Positions 7,592 to 15,780 of a stretch of 64,000 nt of DNA are shown here, in pieces. Source of the stretch: an uncultured Prevotellaceae bacterium. GTDB taxonomy: Bacteria > Bacteroidota > Bacteroidia > Bacteroidales > Bacteroidaceae. The position numbers were made by a program, and so were the translations under genes. The notes under the pieces are model-generated. The model made no database searches, was not told where the DNA came from, and was given only the letters and a program-made list of their open reading frames with translations. The stretch lies in NCBI GenBank assembly GCA_900316355.1, contig ONCQ01000021.1, positions 1-64,000 of the forward strand, read 5' to 3'. Numbering within the stretch: position 1 is the stretch's first letter; each line of letters opens with the position of its first letter.

Positions 7592-9545
7592 GATTCAAAT
7601 ATTTATCAATTAACATATAAGAAGTAAGACTCATTGGCAAATCACCATTCTGGAGTTCTTGTAGCACTTGATCCATGTTTCTTTTACCTTCAACAGCCTT
7701 TTCAATAAGTCGTCTGTAATATTTTTCTCGTTGGCCGTTGGAAAAAATTTCTTCGTTTATAGTAGTAAGGTTCTCGCCTAAACTTTCAATCCTCATTTGT
7801 CTTACAATAGGCATTCCATCTATATCTCGTTCCATTATTAGTACATTACGAGAGAGAAGTGATTGAATCACCAAAGGCGAATGAGTTGCCATAATACAAC
7901 AAGAAGAGAATCTTTCGCATACAAGATTCACAACATTTATAATCTGTGTAATAGCATTTGGATGAAGATGTACCTCTGGTTCATCAATCATAATCAAACA
8001 GTTTGATCGTACATTTGCTGTAATATCAATAATGAGGTTGGTAAGCATGGTTTGCCCTGAACTCATTTTACCGTAGTAATCCTCATAGACATCATACTTA
8101 AACTTAGTCTCAATGCCTTCTTCAAACAAGCCATCTAACATATTGTCTGGCAAAATATTGCCTAGAAAATTCTTTAAGTTCAGGCCTCTATTCAGAGCAT
8201 TGATGGTTTCTGCATTACGTATATGTCTTGCTTTCAATTGTTCCTGATTCATAAGTCCACCCTCGTTATTGTGCATACCGCAATACTCAAAGTTGAAGGC
8301 TCGTGCATCAATATCATAAAATCTGTCAAACATACTATACGAAGCTGCTACGACTTTGGTAAATAAAGGATAGTGCGGTAAGAAGCAATCTTTCTGCTGT
8401 TTAGCTATTGACTTTGCAAGATTGGACAATAACGAAGTCTTGCCAACACCATTTTCACCAATGATGGCAATTACCCTATTAAAATTGTCTTCCTGATTTA
8501 TTTTACCAAAATCGAACTTTATATTGAAATCAAAATTAGGAGCATATGCAAGTCGAGTCTTGTATGTAAAATTTACTCTATCGTCAGGATCAAAACCAGC
8601 AAGTACATAACGTCCTAAGTTTAGTGCTGTATCAGCACTATTATCTCTTAACAGAGAATGTCTGAATCCTAAGTCGTTTTCAAAATCATCTGATATTCGG
8701 CTATACGCCGCGGCATCTTTCATCGCATAAAGAAAGACCATCGTATCATCGCCTAATATTCTTTTTATTTTGGAATAGTAAGATGTATCTTGACCTAAAG
8801 AGCAATAATCAAAATTTAGGGATGTAAATGACTTAGGAATTACATCTATAGTCTTGTTTTCATTTTTCTTGCATATCTTCACTCTGCCTACGCTCGAATA
8901 GTTGCCCTCTTGATCAATATATTGTAAATCGAATGATGTTTTATGTCCGTAATCATCCCATAATATACTCTTCAAATAGAAACATGGCTTATTATTCCCA
9001 AGTTTATCGACATAAATCCTAAACCTACTGCTATTTATGTCTTTACGCTCAAATGTAAAACCTGTTCCTGACTTTATAATGAAATGAGGTTTTTCATCTA
9101 TATAATCTTCTATGGCAAGTTCGCAATTATCATTGTTTAATAAAGGATTTATCTCGTTCACATATTGCTTTATCTCATCAGCATTTGACCTAACAAATGG
9201 AGATACACATGCCTCAACGAACTTAACGAAGTATCTAACATCACCTGCCAATAGGTTGAATCGTTGCTCAAATGTATATGTGAGATTCCAGTCGTCATTG
9301 TTTACCAAATGCTGTCTTGCATCAGCTTCCGCATTCTTGAAACGAGGGTCTTCTGATGGCATTGTAGGAAGATCCCAAATCATTTTCAAAAAATCAACAA
9401 TGTTTTGGTCTTCATTATTACCTCCCTGAAATACACCCATGAAATCTGCATGAGACATAATCTTATCAAAGATAGCACGTCTCGTCGCAGCAGAAATATT
9501 AATCTGTCCGTTTGGATTTTTCATTGCAGATATGTTATTAATCAC
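7584..9545 (-). CDS. AAA/ABC-type ATPase with AbiJ-like N-terminus (PtuA-like)
   Basis: The 653-residue protein has a C-terminal SMC/ABC-like ATPase: Walker A GENGVGKT (363-370), signature SSGQ (495-498), Walker B LIMIDEPE (517-524) and H-loop THSP (554-557). The first ~110 residues differ from plain PtuA: 'DFLKMIWDLPTMPSEDPRFK' followed by 'NNDDWNLTYTFEQRFNLL' resembles the N-terminal modules of abortive-infection proteins of the AbiJ type. Residues ~150-340 are unassigned. The start is GTG at 9545 or ATG at 9524. It is the first gene of a three-gene AT-rich operon with an HNH nuclease and an unknown protein. A role in phage defence is inferred from this combination. Confidence 0.8.
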   Translation of the reverse strand: MINNISAMKNPNGQINISAATRRAIFDKIMSHADFMGVFQGGNNEDQNIVDFLKMIWDLPTMPSEDPRFKNAEADARQHLVNNDDWNLTYTFEQRFNLLAGDVRYFVKFVEACVSPFVRSNADEIKQYVNEINPLLNNDNCELAIEDYIDEKPHFIIKSGTGFTFERKDINSSRFRIYVDKLGNNKPCFYLKSILWDDYGHKTSFDLQYIDQEGNYSSVGRVKICKKNENKTIDVIPKSFTSLNFDYCSLGQDTSYYSKIKRILGDDTMVFLYAMKDAAAYSRISDDFENDLGFRHSLLRDNSADTALNLGRYVLAGFDPDDRVNFTYKTRLAYAPNFDFNIKFDFGKINQEDNFNRVIAIIGENGVGKTSLLSNLAKSIAKQQKDCFLPHYPLFTKVVAASYSMFDRFYDIDARAFNFEYCGMHNNEGGLMNQEQLKARHIRNAETINALNRGLNLKNFLGNILPDNMLDGLFEEGIETKFKYDVYEDYYGKMSSGQTMLTNLIIDITANVRSNCLIMIDEPEVHLHPNAITQIINVVNLVCERFSSCCIMATHSPLVIQSLLSRNVLIMERDIDGMPIVRQMRIESLGENLTTINEEIFSNGQREKYYRRLIEKAVEGKRNMDQVLQELQNGDLPMSLTSYMLIDKYLNHD

Positions 9546-9617
9546 GTATTCTGTTATTTACATTAGTTTCACATTTTCATCTATGTGCCAACGCATGCCA
9601 GTGATATAACTCAATGA

Positions 9618-10229
9618 TTATACTTCCAATCTCTTCAACTTTTCCATCAACCTTCCTAGCTCAGAGTAAGTATAATCTCTACCATCCTTCAGCTTCTCAT
9701 CCATTGAACGTTTAGCATTGGCGATAGCTTTTTCGAGACTACCACCATTGCGCTCAAAGTAACCATGCAATCCCTTGGTCTTGATGAAGAACTCTATCGT
9801 TTTCCGATACTCGACGCATTGGTTGAGGTCTTTGAGTAATGGCTCTTGTGTTTCGTATGGACGTGAGGTGTAACGGAAATAGAAGAGAAAGAACAGTTCT
9901 GTGCAGCGATGAGTTTCAAAGAACTCTACCTCGCAATAGATACCTTTCTTGGGTTTGTCGATAGGCTTAGCGTACTTCGCCTTTAGCTTCTGGTATTGTG
10001 AACGCTCAGGATTCCTGTCCTTCGTGTCCATGTCGATGATGCAGAAGATATGGCTGTAACCCATTGCCACGCCCTCAGCTATCTTGGCATCCAATTCCTT
10101 GATGTTGGTATGCTTTGGATAGTCTGGCTTGATAGTCAGACGTTTGAACACGTCGCATAGGGACTTGAAATAGAAGAACTCCGTTGGTCCTTCGCCCAAG
10201 ATAAGGGCAGTTTGTCGTAGCTTTCCCAT
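9618..10229 (-). CDS. rloB: RloB-like TOPRIM-type protein
   Basis: The 203-residue product starts at the ATG at 10229 (MGKLRQTALIL). A longer frame exists but runs into the upstream gene, whose stop lies one base away (TGAtATG), so this start is clear. 'LGEGPTEFFYF' with E13 and 'IIDMDTKD' with D66/D68 form the glutamate plus DxD pattern of TOPRIM-like nucleases. The RloB family is related to the toxin half of the lactococcal AbiL system. With RloA it makes an ATPase-nuclease pair thought to act in abortive infection. GC is higher than in the neighbouring Septu-like operon, so the two modules may have arrived separately. Confidence 0.8.
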   Translation of the reverse strand: MGKLRQTALILGEGPTEFFYFKSLCDVFKRLTIKPDYPKHTNIKELDAKIAEGVAMGYSHIFCIIDMDTKDRNPERSQYQKLKAKYAKPIDKPKKGIYCEVEFFETHRCTELFFLFYFRYTSRPYETQEPLLKDLNQCVEYRKTIEFFIKTKGLHGYFERNGGSLEKAIANAKRSMDEKLKDGRDYTYSELGRLMEKLKRLEV

Positions 10230-10230
10230 A

Positions 10231-11511
10231 TCAGTCCTCCAAGTTGATAAAGATACTACCAAGTTCTGGTTTGGCTCCCAATCTACCAATGCGGTATGAA
10301 TTGTAAAGAGACAGATTCTTATGTAAGCCGAAGGAGTCGCCACGGGCATATTCGGACGATGCAGTCTCCTTGTTCTTCTCAACAAACCACACTACGCCTC
10401 TGTTCTCGTTAATCATATCCTGCGAAAGAAGGGTGGTCTCCTGACTCGTAATAACCAGCTGCGACTTATCGGAGTTGAAGATGAAGACGTTGAGATAGTA
10501 GTACAGCAGGTCATTGTGCAGATCCTCGCCCAGTTCATCAAGATAGTACACGTGGGGACTTGTTATCAGGTCGTACAAGGCATCTAATATACGGATATAC
10601 TTCTGAGTACCCTTTGACTGCCATCTGAGGGGAATATCAAAGTCGCCATCGTCGGAATGATTCAAGAAGGTGATGGAATCAGTCGTTGGCTTCAACAGTA
10701 CGTCTTTCATCTCCTCTGGGATGTTCTCTTTCTGGATGCGCTCGCGGAAATCATTGGGCACAATGCGGTCTTCAACAACAGGACGATATTCCAGAATGTT
10801 CAAGTCGGCCTTCTGGAGCATCGTGTTATAGAACTTACACTTCTTAGGATTGCTGTAAGCATCCTTCAAGATTTCAACAAGTCCCTTTTCTACATCACCA
10901 TCTACATCGTGATAATTGGACATAATCCAAGCGTGAAGCGTGTTGAATGGAGCTATATCTTCTTTCAAGGCAGCCTTTCGGCAAACGGACAGCACACTAT
11001 GGTTGTTCAGTGTGTTTTCGCGGATGCGTTCCTGCGTCTTGACTTGCAGTTTGAGGCTTGCACCAAACTTGATGTCTGCTTGTACATTCTCGCCCACAAA
11101 ACTGCGCTCATAGAACAGAGACTTAGATTTGTTTGGGTAATAGTACAAGGCTTCACTTAAAATGTGCTTGCCGTTGAATTTGACATCGTAGTCATATCGG
11201 GAACCATCGGCATAGAATGACACGTGCATTTCCGTTGGTTCATCTTTGGTGAGCACAAATGGTATGCAACCGCCAATTTCGACTGTCGCATCAGACTTCG
11301 GCATGACTAACAGACGGAACACCTCGTTCATGGCAATCAGCATATTTGACTTGCCCGAAGCGTTTGAACCATAGAGGATGCCTAACTTATACAAGAACAC
11401 GCCATCAGCAACTTCGGTGACAAGTTCCGAAGATGGACCTTTGGCCACGAAGCTTAATTCCTGCTTGTCGCGAATGGAAAGATAGTTCTTTACCCAAAAA
11501 TCTCGTATCAT
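10231..11511 (-). CDS. rloA: RloA-like AAA ATPase (AbiLi-type)
   Basis: The 426-residue protein has the AAA_15/RloA layout. An N-terminal 'FWVKNYLSIRDKQELSF' is followed by Walker A GSNASGKS (48-55), the signature-like QSKGTQ (298-303) and Walker B YYLDE (322-326), where D325 and E326 are both present. Such ATPases sense infection and hold or release a partner nuclease; the partner here is the RloB protein one base downstream. A -7 box lies 36-43 nt before the ATG inside two nested inverted repeats, which suggests regulated expression. Distinguishing RloAB/AbiL from PARIS would need comparison of the small subunit: PARIS uses a DUF4435 TOPRIM protein, whereas this one looks like RloB. Confidence 0.85.
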   Translation of the reverse strand: MIRDFWVKNYLSIRDKQELSFVAKGPSSELVTEVADGVFLYKLGILYGSNASGKSNMLIAMNEVFRLLVMPKSDATVEIGGCIPFVLTKDEPTEMHVSFYADGSRYDYDVKFNGKHILSEALYYYPNKSKSLFYERSFVGENVQADIKFGASLKLQVKTQERIRENTLNNHSVLSVCRKAALKEDIAPFNTLHAWIMSNYHDVDGDVEKGLVEILKDAYSNPKKCKFYNTMLQKADLNILEYRPVVEDRIVPNDFRERIQKENIPEEMKDVLLKPTTDSITFLNHSDDGDFDIPLRWQSKGTQKYIRILDALYDLITSPHVYYLDELGEDLHNDLLYYYLNVFIFNSDKSQLVITSQETTLLSQDMINENRGVVWFVEKNKETASSEYARGDSFGLHKNLSLYNSYRIGRLGAKPELGSIFINLED

Positions 11512-11530
11512 ACCGCAATATTTAATTTAT

Positions 11531-11609
11531 TATCGTAATTTTGCTACAAAAATACAAATAATTTTTGAAATGAATACCACATTTATCATTCATTTCCGTA
11601 ATTACGATA
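11531..11609 (-). promoter_or_regulatory. rloAB promoter within nested inverted repeats
   Basis: The minus-strand -7 box TATTTTTG lies at 11547-11554. TATCGTAAT (11531-11539) faces ATTACGATA (11601-11609), and inside it GAAATGAAT (11567-11575) faces ATTCATTTC (11588-11596). The outer arms flank the promoter, and the inner pair lies upstream of the -7 box. Both look like operator sites for a dimeric repressor, but no regulator gene is adjacent. Confidence 0.5.
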
Positions 11610-11679
11610 CGTTTTTATGTATATTTAACCATAAAATAGATGCCAAGATAGCAAATTAGCACCAGTATACGCTCCGAAA

Positions 11680-12459
11680 TTGTTATCCGATAGCTCATTC
11701 TTTCTCTTTCACATCAGCCTCACCATACCGAAGTCCGTGACAAGTATCGAAAACTACGCTTTGCAGGGATGCTCTTCACTGAGCGAAGTCATCATGGAGG
11801 AAGAGGCCAGCGAACTATCGCTGGGCAGCAATGGGGCCAGTCCATTATTTTCAGCATGTCCGTTGGACCGCGTATATATCGGACGCAACATTTCTTATCC
11901 CACGAGTAGCATCAACGGTTATTCTCCATTCTATAGGAATACAAAGCTGCGCAACATCCATATCACGGACAAGGAAACGGAGATCTCCGACAACGAGTTT
12001 TATGGTTGCACGAATCTAAAGAACGTCCATATCGGTAATGGAGTGACATCTATCGGCAACTGGGCATTCTCGGGCTGCTCGGTTCTTGATTATTTCGTTT
12101 TCGGACGAAATGTAAGGAACATTGGACCGGAAGCCTTCTCGGATTGTACGAATATGACGAAGCTCATCAGTCATGCCACCACACCGCCCACGTGCGGCTC
12201 TCAGGCATTGGATGACATCAACAAATGGACGTGTCAGCTGTTTGTGCCTACGGATTATATCTCTGCTTACCAGCAGGCCGACCAATGGAAGGAGTTCTTC
12301 TTCATTGAGGATAATGTCAATACGTTGACAGAAGAAATCAAGAACGGAACCATCGAATCCATCTATGATGCATCAGGTCGTAAACAGCCACGCATGCAGC
12401 ATGGTGTCAACATTGTCCGCATGAGCGATGGCACGGTTCGAAAGATCATGGTGAAATAG
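11680..12459 (+). pseudogene. BspA-type leucine-rich-repeat surface protein, 5' end lost
   Basis: Recognisable LRR_5 repeats start abruptly near 11713 ('LTIPKSVTSIENYALQGCSS') and continue with 'NEFYGCTNLKNVHIGNGVTS' and 'NWAFSGCSVLDYFVF'. They are followed by a repeat cap and the Prevotella-style tail 'IYDASGRKQPRMQHG...GTVRKIMVK'. Upstream of the first repeat there is no signal peptide or lipobox, no in-frame LRR sequence and no promoter box, so the N-terminal part has been deleted. Intact relatives are secreted adhesin-like proteins several hundred residues long. The truncation point lies beside the rloA promoter region, so insertion of the defence island may have caused it. The remaining frame is intact to its stop. 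Confidence 0.65.
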
Positions 12460-12527
12460 CTTTCCCACACGCACAAAATTAAAGATTTCTTAACAAATTT
12501 CATGCGCACACCGCACAATGATTCATC

Positions 12528-12559
12528 CAGCAGGCTGCATCACACGATGCAGCCTGCTG
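12528..12559. terminator. Perfect 13-bp stem-loop after the BspA remnant
   Basis: CAGCAGGCTGCAT (12528-12540) pairs with ATGCAGCCTGCTG (12547-12559) around CACACG. It follows the BspA stop by 70 nt. There is no clear T tract on either strand, so terminator function is probable, not certain. Confidence 0.5.
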
Positions 12560-12606
12560 CGTTAATTGATGCACCGCGCTGCGTTACCCTCTATGGTCTC
12601 TAAGCC

Positions 12607-12646
12607 TACCCTCTACAGTCCCAGCGCGCAGACACTGTAGAGGGTA
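12607..12646. repeat. Inverted repeat TACCCTCTACAGT
   Basis: TACCCTCTACAGT (12607-12619) is perfectly repeated in reverse at 12634-12646, with a 14-nt loop. Related TACCCTCTA words recur nearby at about 12587 and, in reverse, near 12679. No gene is visible here. Confidence 0.6.
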
Positions 12647-12785
12647 AGGCGAGGGAGTAGTAGTGTCTGTCGTGTGGAGGGTAGAGACAGTCTGTCGCAA
12701 AAAAATAATTACAAAACGGCTTAAAAGCTTACACCTCGCGCAAAATAGCTATAAGTGATTGTTGTACAGTTAATTGCAGCGCGCG

Positions 12786-12963
12786 AACCCCTACGCAACC
12801 CCTACGCAACCTCGCGCAACCCTGCGCGCCATATCTGCGAGATTCCGCGAGATTCCGCAAGATTCTTGTGCTGTCTGCTCAAGCCTGTGCGTCATGTCTG
12901 CGAAATCCTTGAGCTGACTGCGTGTAGGGTTGCGCGAGGTTGCGTAGGGGTTGCGTAGGGGTT
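12786..12963. repeat. Long inverted repeat with 38-bp arms
   Basis: The arms at 12786-12823 and 12926-12963 are exact reverse complements. Each arm is itself built of repeated words (CCCCTACGCAA twice, then CTCGCGCAA). The 102-nt middle holds GATTCCGCGA-type repeats and a smaller CTCAAG/CTTGAG pair. Short open frames on both strands are products of this symmetry, not genes. The DNA could form a large hairpin or cruciform. Confidence 0.75.
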
Positions 12964-13068
12964 GCGCAGAGATAACCGATTGTTTTTCATTGGGGTTATG
13001 AAGATTTTGCGCGAGGTGTAAGGTTTTTGTGTGCTTCAGCATTTTTTGTCTGGGAAGACTACCGAAAG

Positions 13069-13192
13069 AAGGTCACGTCCTTCAGCCAGTAAGGACACGT
13101 CCTTCAACCCATAAGGACATGACCTTATAGACTGAAGGACGTGATCTTTCGGTGTGTCCCACCTGTGGGACACGCGGGAAGAGCATGGTCTT
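13069..13192. repeat. Array of 14-bp palindromes at exact 22-bp period
   Basis: Six units begin at 13069, 13091, 13113, 13135, 13157 and 13179, i.e. every 22 bases. Units 1-4 and 6 fit AAGnnCnnGnnCTT (for example AAGGACACGTCCTT); unit 5 (TCCCACCTGTGGGA) keeps the C-nn-G core with other flanks. Larger stems also form: 13077-13086 pairs perfectly with 13132-13141. The last unit overlaps the stop codon of the cupin gene. The same kind of unit recurs at 46.1 kb and 47.5 kb. Confidence 0.75.
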
Positions 13193-13664
13193 ATTCCAAA
13201 GGTATCTCGGGATGCTGCACAGCGAGGGGCATGTCCTTCTGTGCGAGATAGAACATGTAGAGGATGACGGGCTTCGTGCCGCGGTTCTCGCCGTGGTGGA
13301 TGGTGTTGACCATCTCTACGACGGCCTCGCCCTCGTGCACTACCTTTGTCTTGCCATCCTGTCCGATAATGGTCAGCTCACCCTGCACCAGGACACCGTA
13401 GTTCATCACAGGGTGGTGGTGCCAACCGAGCTTCTTGCCAGCAGGGAATACATACTTCACGGCGACCAGTTCGGGGCGACCTTGCAGGTAGTCGGGGAGC
13501 TCCACGCCGTCCCAGCTCTGACTGGTGCGGATGAGCTCGGTGGACTGTACCTGCTCCTCTTCAGGACTTTCATTCTTAGTCTCAGCCTTACTGCAGGAGG
13601 TCAAGGTGCAGAGGCTGCTGACGATGAGGGTGGCAGCCAACACCCATTGCGAATATCTTTTCAT
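13191..13664 (-). CDS. Cupin-domain lipoprotein
   Basis: The 157-residue product has a lipoprotein signal peptide with lipobox 'LTSCS' (Cys near residue 24), an acidic linker, and a single cupin domain. The cupin is marked by 'VFPAGKKLGWHHHPVMNYGV' (the HHH metal-binding strand) and 'EGEAVVEMVNTIHHGENRG'. It should be anchored in the envelope and bind a metal; the substrate is unknown. It lies 26 nt after rnfA and in the same direction, so it may be the last gene of the Rnf transcript. Its stop codon lies inside the last unit of the palindrome array. Confidence 0.8.
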   Translation of the reverse strand: MKRYSQWVLAATLIVSSLCTLTSCSKAETKNESPEEEQVQSTELIRTSQSWDGVELPDYLQGRPELVAVKYVFPAGKKLGWHHHPVMNYGVLVQGELTIIGQDGKTKVVHEGEAVVEMVNTIHHGENRGTKPVILYMFYLAQKDMPLAVQHPEIPLE

Positions 13665-13690
13665 AAGATGAAATTATAGGATTAACGCTA

Positions 13691-14308
13691 TTAAAGTCCA
13701 AAGACCTTGGCGAGGCCGTTATCGACACCGCCGAAGCCCATGAAGGCCATAGCGAGGAGACCTGCCACGACAAGGGCGATGGGCATGCCCTGCATCCCCT
13801 TGGGGATATCCATCATGGCCAGCTGTTCGCGGATAGCGGCGAAGATGGTAAGGGCGAGGCCGAAGCCGAGGGCTGTGGAGACGGCGAAGACGACGCCGGT
13901 CAGCAGGTTGGGCTCAAGACCCTGGGCGTTGTAGGTGTTCTGTGCCACGAGGATAGCGACACCGAGGATGGCGCAGTTCGTGGTGATGAGCGGCAGGAAG
14001 ACGCCGAGCGCCTGATAGAGCGCGGGCGACACCTTCTTCAAGATAATCTCCACCATCTGCACGAGGGCGGCGATGACGAGGATGAAGGCGATGGTCTGCA
14101 GGTATTCGAGATGGTAGCTCACCAGGAGGCCCTGGATGAGATAGGTGACAATCGTGGCAATGGTAAGCACGAAAGCAACAGCAGCGGACATGCCGAGTGC
14201 GGTGTCCACTTTCTTCGACACACCGAGGAACGGGCAGATTCCGAGGAACTGCGAGAACACGATGTTGTTGACGAAGATGGCCGAGAAGAAGATTAATAAG
14301 TAAGCCAT
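13691..14308 (-). CDS. rnfA: Rnf electron transport complex subunit A
   Basis: The product (205 aa) starts at the ATG at 14308 (MAYLLIFFSAIFVNNIVFSQFLG); an ATG six codons upstream is less likely. It is a six-TM membrane protein with the RnfA/NqrE hallmarks 'VNNIVFSQFLGICPFLG' and 'LPLITTNCAILGVA'. RnfA and RnfE are homologous and insert in the membrane in opposite orientation, holding an FeS centre between them through conserved Cys. It is the last Rnf gene of the cluster. Rnf couples ferredoxin oxidation and NAD+ reduction to Na+ or H+ pumping. Confidence 0.93.
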   Translation of the reverse strand: MAYLLIFFSAIFVNNIVFSQFLGICPFLGVSKKVDTALGMSAAVAFVLTIATIVTYLIQGLLVSYHLEYLQTIAFILVIAALVQMVEIILKKVSPALYQALGVFLPLITTNCAILGVAILVAQNTYNAQGLEPNLLTGVVFAVSTALGFGLALTIFAAIREQLAMMDIPKGMQGMPIALVVAGLLAMAFMGFGGVDNGLAKVFGL

Positions 14309-14334
14309 ATCTTTGTTCGCGGGCAAAGCCCGCA

Positions 14335-14449
14335 GTTTAAAGTTTAAGGTTTAATGTTTAATGAGTATTGCTCTGCGGCTTGCGGAATTTGCAGTTAAGA
14401 TTCAAATTTAAAGGTATTTGCATTAAACTTTAAACCTTAAACTTTAAAC
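14335..14449. repeat. Heptad word-repeat spacer (GTTTAAN), inverted
   Basis: The gap between rnfE and rnfA contains a run of GTTTAAN heptads at 14335-14356 and its reversed counterpart at 14421-14449. Together they form an imperfect hairpin inside the operon. No coding sequence is seen. Confidence 0.6.
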
Positions 14450-14474
14450 CCCGCTCGCGCGTTGCATGGGTCTT

Positions 14475-15059
14475 TTAAATCTTCGCTGTCTTCTTGACGA
14501 TGGCGATCAGATAGCCGAGGGCGATGAAGGCACCGGGGGCGAGGACGAAGAGGAGCATGCCGTAGTTCTCCGAGTAGATGACGGTGTCGAAGAGCTTACC
14601 GGTTCCGAGGAGCTCGCGGATGCCGCCGAGGAGCGTCAGGGCGATGGTGAAGCCAAGGCCGATGCCGATGCCATCGCAGAGGCTCTCGATGGGACCGTGC
14701 TTGGCAGCGAAAGCCTCCGCACGACCGAGGATGATGCAGTTCACGACGATGAGGGGGATGAACAGGCCGAGGGTCTTATAGACCTCAGGGGTGAAGGCCT
14801 GCATAATCATCTGCAGCGCTGTCACCAACGAGGCTATCACCACAATGTACGAGGGGATGCGCACCATGTCGGGAATGAGGCTCTTGATACAAGAGATAAT
14901 CAGGTTGGAGAAGATGAGCACAGCCATCGTGGCCAGACCCATCGACATACCGTTGATGGCGCTGGAAGTGGTTCCCAGCGTGGGACACATACCAAGGAGA
15001 AGTACGAAGGTGGGGTTCTCCTTGAGAATGCCGTTCCAAAGAATAGAAATATATTTCAT
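14475..15059 (-). CDS. rnfE: Rnf electron transport complex subunit E
   Basis: The 194-residue membrane protein begins MKYISILWNGILKENPTFVLLLG and has 'GMCPTLGTTSSAINGMSMGLA' and 'IPLIVVNCIILGRAEAFA', the paired Cys-bearing motifs that match those of RnfA. Six TM segments are expected. It partners with RnfA in the membrane core of the complex. The order rnfG-rnfE-rnfA is the usual one in Bacteroidales. Word-repeat spacers separate it from rnfG (about 110 nt) and rnfA (about 170 nt), unlike the tight junctions in the front half of the operon. Confidence 0.93.
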   Translation of the reverse strand: MKYISILWNGILKENPTFVLLLGMCPTLGTTSSAINGMSMGLATMAVLIFSNLIISCIKSLIPDMVRIPSYIVVIASLVTALQMIMQAFTPEVYKTLGLFIPLIVVNCIILGRAEAFAAKHGPIESLCDGIGIGLGFTIALTLLGGIRELLGTGKLFDTVIYSENYGMLLFVLAPGAFIALGYLIAIVKKTAKI

Positions 15060-15066
15060 ATTTTAT

Positions 15067-15165
15067 AAGTGAAAAGTGAAGGAGTGAAAAGTGAAAAATA
15101 AAGATTACCTTTGAGCTGGTTACGAGTTGCAAGAGATGCTTTTATTTTTCATTTTTCACTTTTCA
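15067..15165. repeat. Heptad word-repeat spacer (GTGAAAA), inverted
   Basis: GTGAAAAGTGAAAAATAAAG (15084-15103) faces a reversed run of the same words at about 15139-15165. This gives a long imperfect hairpin between rnfG and rnfE. A TACCTTTG box reads forward at about 15107-15114, pointing away from rnfE, so it is probably chance. Confidence 0.55.
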
Positions 15166-15168
15166 TTT

Positions 15169-15780
15169 TTAATTCTTAGGTTGTTGTTGTGGTGAAGCAC
15201 CCGTCTGGCCATCGGCATTGGCAGCGCCGGCAGCATAGGCGTGGAAGGCTACGTTGACGGCACGGAGGAAGGCACGGGAGGTGATGGTGGAAGCGGTGAT
15301 GGCGTCCACGTCGCCGCCGTCCTTGCTGACGGTCAGCTCCTTCTCACCGGGGTTCTTGCCGATGATGTCGCCCTTCTCACCCTTCTGGAACCAGAAGCCG
15401 GCCTTGGCGCCGAGACCGGGTGTCTCAGCGTGTTCGAGGACGGTGTAGCCCTTGATGGCACCGGCATCATCGAAGCCGACGAGGACTTTCAGCTTGCCGC
15501 CGAAGCCGTTGGGGTCGATGGCCTGCACGGCCACGCCTTTATCGGTGGCGTAGAGGATGACGGTGTTGCCGTTGGCGTCCTCGGCTTCGGTGGTTGATTC
15601 CACCTTGGCATCGGAAACGCCCAGCACCGAGTTGATACCCTCGGCCAGCACACGGGCCTTGTTCTCTTCAATGGGGCCTGCCGTTACTTCATTCACGTAG
15701 GCCAGAGCACCTGCGGCGATGACCGAGATGAGGGTCAGCACACAGAGCATATTGGGAAGTGTAGATGGTAACTTTTTCAT
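15169..15780 (-). CDS. rnfG: Rnf complex subunit G (FMN-binding)
   Basis: The 203-residue protein has one N-terminal TM helix (about 10-29) and a periplasmic FMN-binding domain. 'DAITASTITSRAF' is the motif whose threonine carries covalent FMN. 'LEHAETPGLGAKAGFWFQKG' is also typical of RnfG/NqrC. The C-terminus is an Ala/Gln-rich tail. Its ATG overlaps the rnfD stop as ATGA, so translation is coupled. It passes electrons in the periplasmic branch of Rnf. Confidence 0.93.
   Translation of the reverse strand: MKKLPSTLPNMLCVLTLISVIAAGALAYVNEVTAGPIEENKARVLAEGINSVLGVSDAKVESTTEAEDANGNTVILYATDKGVAVQAIDPNGFGGKLKVLVGFDDAGAIKGYTVLEHAETPGLGAKAGFWFQKGEKGDIIGKNPGEKELTVSKDGGDVDAITASTITSRAFLRAVNVAFHAYAAGAANADGQTGASPQQQPKN

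Noticed and set aside
12755..13042. Short open frames on both strands with similar proteins
   Set aside because: Both are translations of the same 38-bp inverted repeat; composition is repeat-like and there is no promoter.
15107..15114. TACCTTTG promoter box inside the rnf operon
   Set aside because: It points forward, against all rnf genes, and lies in word-repeat sequence; probably chance.
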